Translations under genes and position numbers: made by a program
Notes under the pieces: model-generated
The model's input: only the letters and a program-made list of their open reading frames with translations
The model's database searches: none
What the model was told of the DNA's origin: nothing
In this document: one piece after another, positions 61,126 to 64,000 of the stretch
Numbering within the stretch: position 1 is the first letter of the stretch
Layout of the letters: the number at the start of each line of letters is the position of its first letter
Source of the DNA: Gaetbulibacter sp. 4G1
Lineage (GTDB): Bacteria; Bacteroidota; Bacteroidia; Flavobacteriales; Flavobacteriaceae
NCBI RefSeq assembly: GCF_002741945.1
Contig: NZ_MDVN01000020.1
Location: forward strand, 310,001-374,000
Length of the DNA stretch: 64,000 nt
Direction of reading: 5' to 3'

Positions 61126-61809
61126 TTAATTTTTATCTTTTGTAAAATACCCCAAAGAAATGCCCTTAGAATTAAAAAAATAGTTTTCACCTTTTTTACT
61201 AGCCAAACTCACTTCATACATACCATCCTTATATAAAATAAAAAACCAATAAGAATCGTCAGGATTCCTCGACCCTCCAACATGATCAATTGGCAAACCT
61301 TTAAAATTATCCTCTTCTGGTCCAAATTTACAAAACCCATCAGTTACTTTTAATTTTATATCTGCATTAGACCAATTAGACCAACTTCCTTTTAAAAATG
61401 CTGGTACTTTATCTTTCACATTTCCTTTAACAAAAGTTAGTAGTCTATCAGTACGTATTGTTAAACTGTCATTACTTAACCTTAGCACCTCTAGTTTATC
61501 AGTCACTTTTCTATTAGTAAATTTTATTTGGTAATTAGAGTTATCTAATATTTTTACATCTTCATAATACCATACTTGGATAGCATTTACTATATAATCT
61601 GGGGTAATAATCATCATTAGTGTACCATATTTATCATACCAGTTTCCAAAAATTTCTTTCGGTAAATCCTTTGCCATTAATAATTCTTGATTATTTAAGT
61701 GGTTTGTAGCTATGGCCAATTTGGAATTACTCTTAACTATTTGTTTTGTTTGACAACTAACAGAAAAACAAAATGCTAAAATTAAAAATGATAATGTTGT
61801 AGTTTTCAT
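61126..61809 (-). CDS. Lipoprotein sharing the sensor kinase's periplasmic domain
   Basis: 227-residue lipoprotein (signal LSFLILAFCFSVSC, acceptor C19). The mature part contains DLPKEIFGNWYDKYGTLMM, IITPDYIVNAIQVWYYED and a second half starting VPAFLKGSWSN, collinear with residues 30-200 of the kinase encoded 21 bases downstream. It therefore looks like a free copy of the sensory domain fixed in the membrane leaflet. It could bind the same ligand or interact with the kinase. First gene of the operon, with a good -7 box upstream. Confidence 0.82.
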   Translation of the reverse strand: MKTTTLSFLILAFCFSVSCQTKQIVKSNSKLAIATNHLNNQELLMAKDLPKEIFGNWYDKYGTLMMIITPDYIVNAIQVWYYEDVKILDNSNYQIKFTNRKVTDKLEVLRLSNDSLTIRTDRLLTFVKGNVKDKVPAFLKGSWSNWSNADIKLKVTDGFCKFGPEEDNFKGLPIDHVGGSRNPDDSYWFFILYKDGMYEVSLASKKGENYFFNSKGISLGYFTKDKN

Positions 61810-61825
61810 AATTTTATGTTTTAAC

Positions 61826-61833
61826 CAAATATA
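61826..61833 (-). promoter_or_regulatory. Promoter of the lipoprotein/LytS/LytTR operon (-7 box)
   Basis: On the - strand this reads TATATTTG, a perfect TAnnTTTG, 16 bases before the ATG of the lipoprotein gene. Confidence 0.55.
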
Positions 61834-61930
61834 ATATCATTTCAATACTAAAATTATACTAAATGAGTATTTGGCGTAAACAAATTAGTATACAACCTAA
61901 AAAACCAAGGATTTTGCTTTTACAAATATT

Positions 61931-62560
61931 CTAACCTCTATATTTTAAAGGCAAATGCACTAATTTTTTAGTTTCAAAAAAGTCTTCGTTATAATAATCG
62001 GTTAAATTATAAATAGATGCGGTTTTATAGTCTTTAAGCTCTTCACTTAAATCGCCTCCTTTCAAATATAAAATACCGTTTTTTAAATCGTGATTTTGCT
62101 TTTTAGCAATTTTACCTTTTACCCAATGCACAAAGGTTGGCATTGCAGCAACGGCACGACTAATAATAAAATCATAAGTATCATTAATTTCTTCAACACG
62201 GCTATGCGTAGTTTTAACATTGGTTAATCCTAAACCTTCCGTAACTTCATCTACTACTTTTAATTTTTTTGCAATACTATCAACTAAATGAAATGAGCAT
62301 TCTGGGAATAAAATAGCTAAAGGAATACCAGGAAATCCGCCACCTGTACCAACATCTAAAAGTTTAGTTTCATCTTTAAATTGAATTAACTTCGCTATAG
62401 CTAAAGAATGTAATACATGACGTAAATAAAGTTCATCAATATCTTTACGTGATACTACATTAATCTTTAAATTCCAATCCTTATACAGGGATTCAAGTTG
62501 CTCAAATTTATGTATTTGATCTTCAGTTAGATTTGGAAAGTATTTTAAAATCAGTTGCAT
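61931..62560 (-). CDS. rsmG: 16S rRNA (guanine-N7) methyltransferase RsmG
   Basis: 209-residue SAM-dependent enzyme (GidB) that methylates G527 of 16S rRNA; loss gives low-level streptomycin resistance in many bacteria. The SAM motif is LLDVGTGGGFPGIPLAILFP, with NVVSRKDIDELYLRHVLHSL before it and DFIISRAVAAMPTFVHW after it. Length and motifs are typical. It has its own promoter, divergent from the desaturase gene. Confidence 0.96.
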   Translation of the reverse strand: MQLILKYFPNLTEDQIHKFEQLESLYKDWNLKINVVSRKDIDELYLRHVLHSLAIAKLIQFKDETKLLDVGTGGGFPGIPLAILFPECSFHLVDSIAKKLKVVDEVTEGLGLTNVKTTHSRVEEINDTYDFIISRAVAAMPTFVHWVKGKIAKKQNHDLKNGILYLKGGDLSEELKDYKTASIYNLTDYYNEDFFETKKLVHLPLKYRG

Positions 62561-62577
62561 CTATGTTAAATTTTCAA

Positions 62578-62585
62578 CAAAAATA
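62578..62585 (-). promoter_or_regulatory. Promoter of rsmG (-7 box)
   Basis: On the - strand TATTTTTG fits TAnnTTTG, 17 bases before the ATG at 62560. Confidence 0.5.
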
Positions 62586-62642
62586 TACTTTTTATATGCA
62601 TATTTTTACAAAAAAACGTTATTACTTAACTTGGTTTATACC

Positions 62643-62650
62643 TATCTTTG
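62643..62650 (+). promoter_or_regulatory. Promoter of the desaturase gene (-7 box)
   Basis: TATCTTTG is a perfect TAnnTTTG 51 bases before the ATG at 62702. The -33 element is weak. Confidence 0.55.
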
Positions 62651-62701
62651 TCGCGTATAGGTATAAGCTAAAATAAGTGTAGCATATTTAAAATTAATAG
62701 C

Positions 62702-63796
62702 ATGACTAAACAAACCCTTTCTTTCTCAAGAAAAGACTCTACAAAGTTTTTTAAAACGCTTAACAAACGTGTAAACGATTATTTTAAGGAAAACAACGTT
62801 AAACGCACAGGGAACTGGAAATTGTACTTAAAAGCAATTGTAATGTTTTCTTTATTAATAGTACCTGTAGTTTTAATTTTAACTAATGACTTACCTGCCT
62901 GGGCTCAAATTATCCTTATGATGGTTGTTGGTGTTGGTATGGCAGGCGTTGGTATGAATGTTATGCACGATGCAAATCATGGCTCATTTTCAAGTAAAAA
63001 ATGGGTTAACAAATTAATGGGAAGTAGTATTTATATCTTAGCTGGAAACGACTATAATTGGAAAGTGCAACACAATGTATTACATCATACATATACCAAT
63101 ATTCAGGGGCATGATGAAGATATTGATGCTGGTAGAATAATCCGCTTTTCTAAACATACAAAGTGGCTAAAAATTCATAAATACCAAAAGTATTATGCTT
63201 TCTTTTTATATGGTTTATTAACTGTAAATTGGGCAATAACTACCGATTTCATACAATCGTATCAATACCTAAAAAGAAAATTAGCTTACGGTAAGCTTCC
63301 AAACCCAGCAACACAATGGACAAAGTTAATTATTGGTAAAATAGTATATTATGCTATATGGATAGTTTTACCAATATCATTAGGTTTTACCTGGTGGCAA
63401 GTTCTAATTGGATTTTTAGTTATGCATTATACCGCTGGCATCATTTTAAGTGTTATTTTTCAATTAGCGCATGTAATGCCTAATACAGAAATGCCTTTAC
63501 CAGACGAAAAAGGTAATATGAAAAATACCTGGGCTATTCACCAATTATTTACAACTTCAAATTTTTCACCTAAAAGTTGGTTAGTAGAATTTTATACAGG
63601 TGGTTTAAATAGGCAAGTTGAGCATCACTTATTTGCTAACATAAGTCATATTCATTACAGAAAAATAGCAAAAATTGTTAAAGAAACTGCAAAAGAGTTT
63701 AGCTTGCCATATAATGAATACAACACCTTTTGGAAAGCAGTCTCAGAACATTACAACCAATTAAAAGTGCTAGGGCAAAAACCTGGTCTAGCCTAA
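62702..63796 (+). CDS. Membrane fatty-acid (acyl-CoA/acyl-lipid) desaturase
   Basis: 364-residue di-iron membrane desaturase. The three histidine boxes are HDANHGSFS (about residue 90), HNVLHHTYTN and the C-terminal NRQVEHHLFANI; the QxEHH form of the last box is typical of front-end/linoleoyl-CoA-type desaturases. Four hydrophobic helices pair around the boxes (for example AIVMFSLLIVPVVLILT and AQIILMMVVGVGMAGVGM). It introduces double bases into acyl chains and so tunes membrane fluidity, as expected in a cold-water marine bacterium. Regiospecificity is not deducible. Confidence 0.92.
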   Translation: MTKQTLSFSRKDSTKFFKTLNKRVNDYFKENNVKRTGNWKLYLKAIVMFSLLIVPVVLILTNDLPAWAQIILMMVVGVGMAGVGMNVMHDANHGSFSSKKWVNKLMGSSIYILAGNDYNWKVQHNVLHHTYTNIQGHDEDIDAGRIIRFSKHTKWLKIHKYQKYYAFFLYGLLTVNWAITTDFIQSYQYLKRKLAYGKLPNPATQWTKLIIGKIVYYAIWIVLPISLGFTWWQVLIGFLVMHYTAGIILSVIFQLAHVMPNTEMPLPDEKGNMKNTWAIHQLFTTSNFSPKSWLVEFYTGGLNRQVEHHLFANISHIHYRKIAKIVKETAKEFSLPYNEYNTFWKAVSEHYNQLKVLGQKPGLA

Positions 63797-63827
63797 ACTT
63801 CATATATACCTATAAACAACCAAATTC

Positions 63828-64000
63828 ATGAGTTTACTTTCAGAGAGAATTTTAAACATGTCTACCTCTGCCACATTAGCTATGGCTGCCAAAGCAAGAG
63901 AATTAAGAGGAGAAGGAAAAGATATTATTGGTTTAAGCCTTGGCGAACCAGATTTTAATACCCCAGACTTTATTAAAGAAGCTGCAATTCAAGCTATTAA
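63828..64000 (+). CDS. Class I/II aminotransferase, 3' end cut off by the window
   Basis: The first 57 codons of a PLP-dependent aminotransferase run off the window edge. The visible sequence MSLLSERILNMSTSATLAMA followed by KARELRGEGKDIIGLSLGEP and DFNTPDFIKEAA is the hallmark N-terminus of bacterial aspartate/aromatic aminotransferases of the I-gamma type (SxGEPDFxTP). The ATG is 31 bases after the desaturase stop. The exact substrate needs the rest of the protein. Confidence 0.88.
   Translation, partial: MSLLSERILNMSTSATLAMAAKARELRGEGKDIIGLSLGEPDFNTPDFIKEAAIQAI

Noticed and set aside
1-64000. CRISPR array, prophage, insertion sequence, rRNA operon or replication origin
   Set aside because: No regularly spaced repeats, transposase, integrase, phage structural genes, rRNA sequences or DnaA-box clusters were seen on either strand.

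Overview
The window is an A+T-rich chromosomal segment of a member of the Flavobacteriaceae (Bacteroidota). Evidence: Bacteroidota-type promoters (TAnnTTTG at -7), weak Shine-Dalgarno sites, a complete Na+-translocating NADH:quinone reductase operon, type IX secretion components (a DUF5103 plug protein and a C-terminally sorted 1632-residue surface protein), LytS/LytTR two-component pairs, and families typical of this group (DUF6702, DUF6695, NRDE proteins). Gene content and coding style suggest a marine genus, but I cannot name it from this sequence.

Layout. (1) 1-11910: a tryptophan/kynurenine catabolic cluster on the + strand. kynU (truncated by the window edge), kmo, a RidA-type deaminase, a PhyH-type dioxygenase, an aminomuconate-semialdehyde dehydrogenase, a metallopeptidase-like lipoprotein, a GNAT acetyltransferase, an SDR, 3-hydroxyanthranilate dioxygenase and ACMS decarboxylase are packed together. 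They are followed by a seven-helix membrane protein, a POT peptide transporter, and a frameshifted duplicate of the 3' end of the ACMS decarboxylase gene. The core enzymes convert 3-hydroxykynurenine through 3-hydroxyanthranilate to 2-aminomuconate and its deaminated product. (2) 11917-15964: a LytTR/LytS pair, an O-methyltransferase and a TatA-type protein. (3) 16036-24397: an M1 peptidase, a DUF6702 protein, three tandem paralogs with carboxypeptidase-regulatory-like domains, dipeptidase E, tRNA-Gly, a GNAT, an M48 peptidase and an ankyrin protein. (4) 24646-29923: gpmI, a small HAD-like protein, a CoA-transferase, map, a cupin and a methyltransferase. (5) 30013-37532: the nqrABCDEF operon, a small unknown gene and apbE (flavin loading of NqrB/NqrC), all on the - strand. 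(6) 37698-44431: a T9SS plug gene and apaG, then an accessory stretch of small membrane, lipoprotein and secreted genes whose intergenic regions carry imperfect palindromes. (7) 44457-52877: DUF6695 and NRDE genes, pruA, a membrane-bound LytTR regulator with a serine hydrolase, a YciI/ECF42-type sigma pair with a recognisable promoter, and an L,D-transpeptidase. (8) 52887-63828: the giant sorted surface protein, a TPR protein, a three-gene lipoprotein/LytS/LytTR operon in which the lipoprotein and sensor share the same extracytoplasmic domain, rsmG, a fatty-acid desaturase and the start of an aminotransferase.

The strongest candidates for something undescribed are the lipoprotein/sensor/regulator operon (58982-61809), the accessory genes embedded in the kynurenine operon (PhyH dioxygenase, HExxH lipoprotein, SDR without the usual Tyr/Lys), the tandem paralogs at 19109-21600, a dispersed intergenic element present in three copies, and cassette-like palindromes around 40144-40775. 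No CRISPR array, prophage, insertion sequence or rRNA operon was seen.
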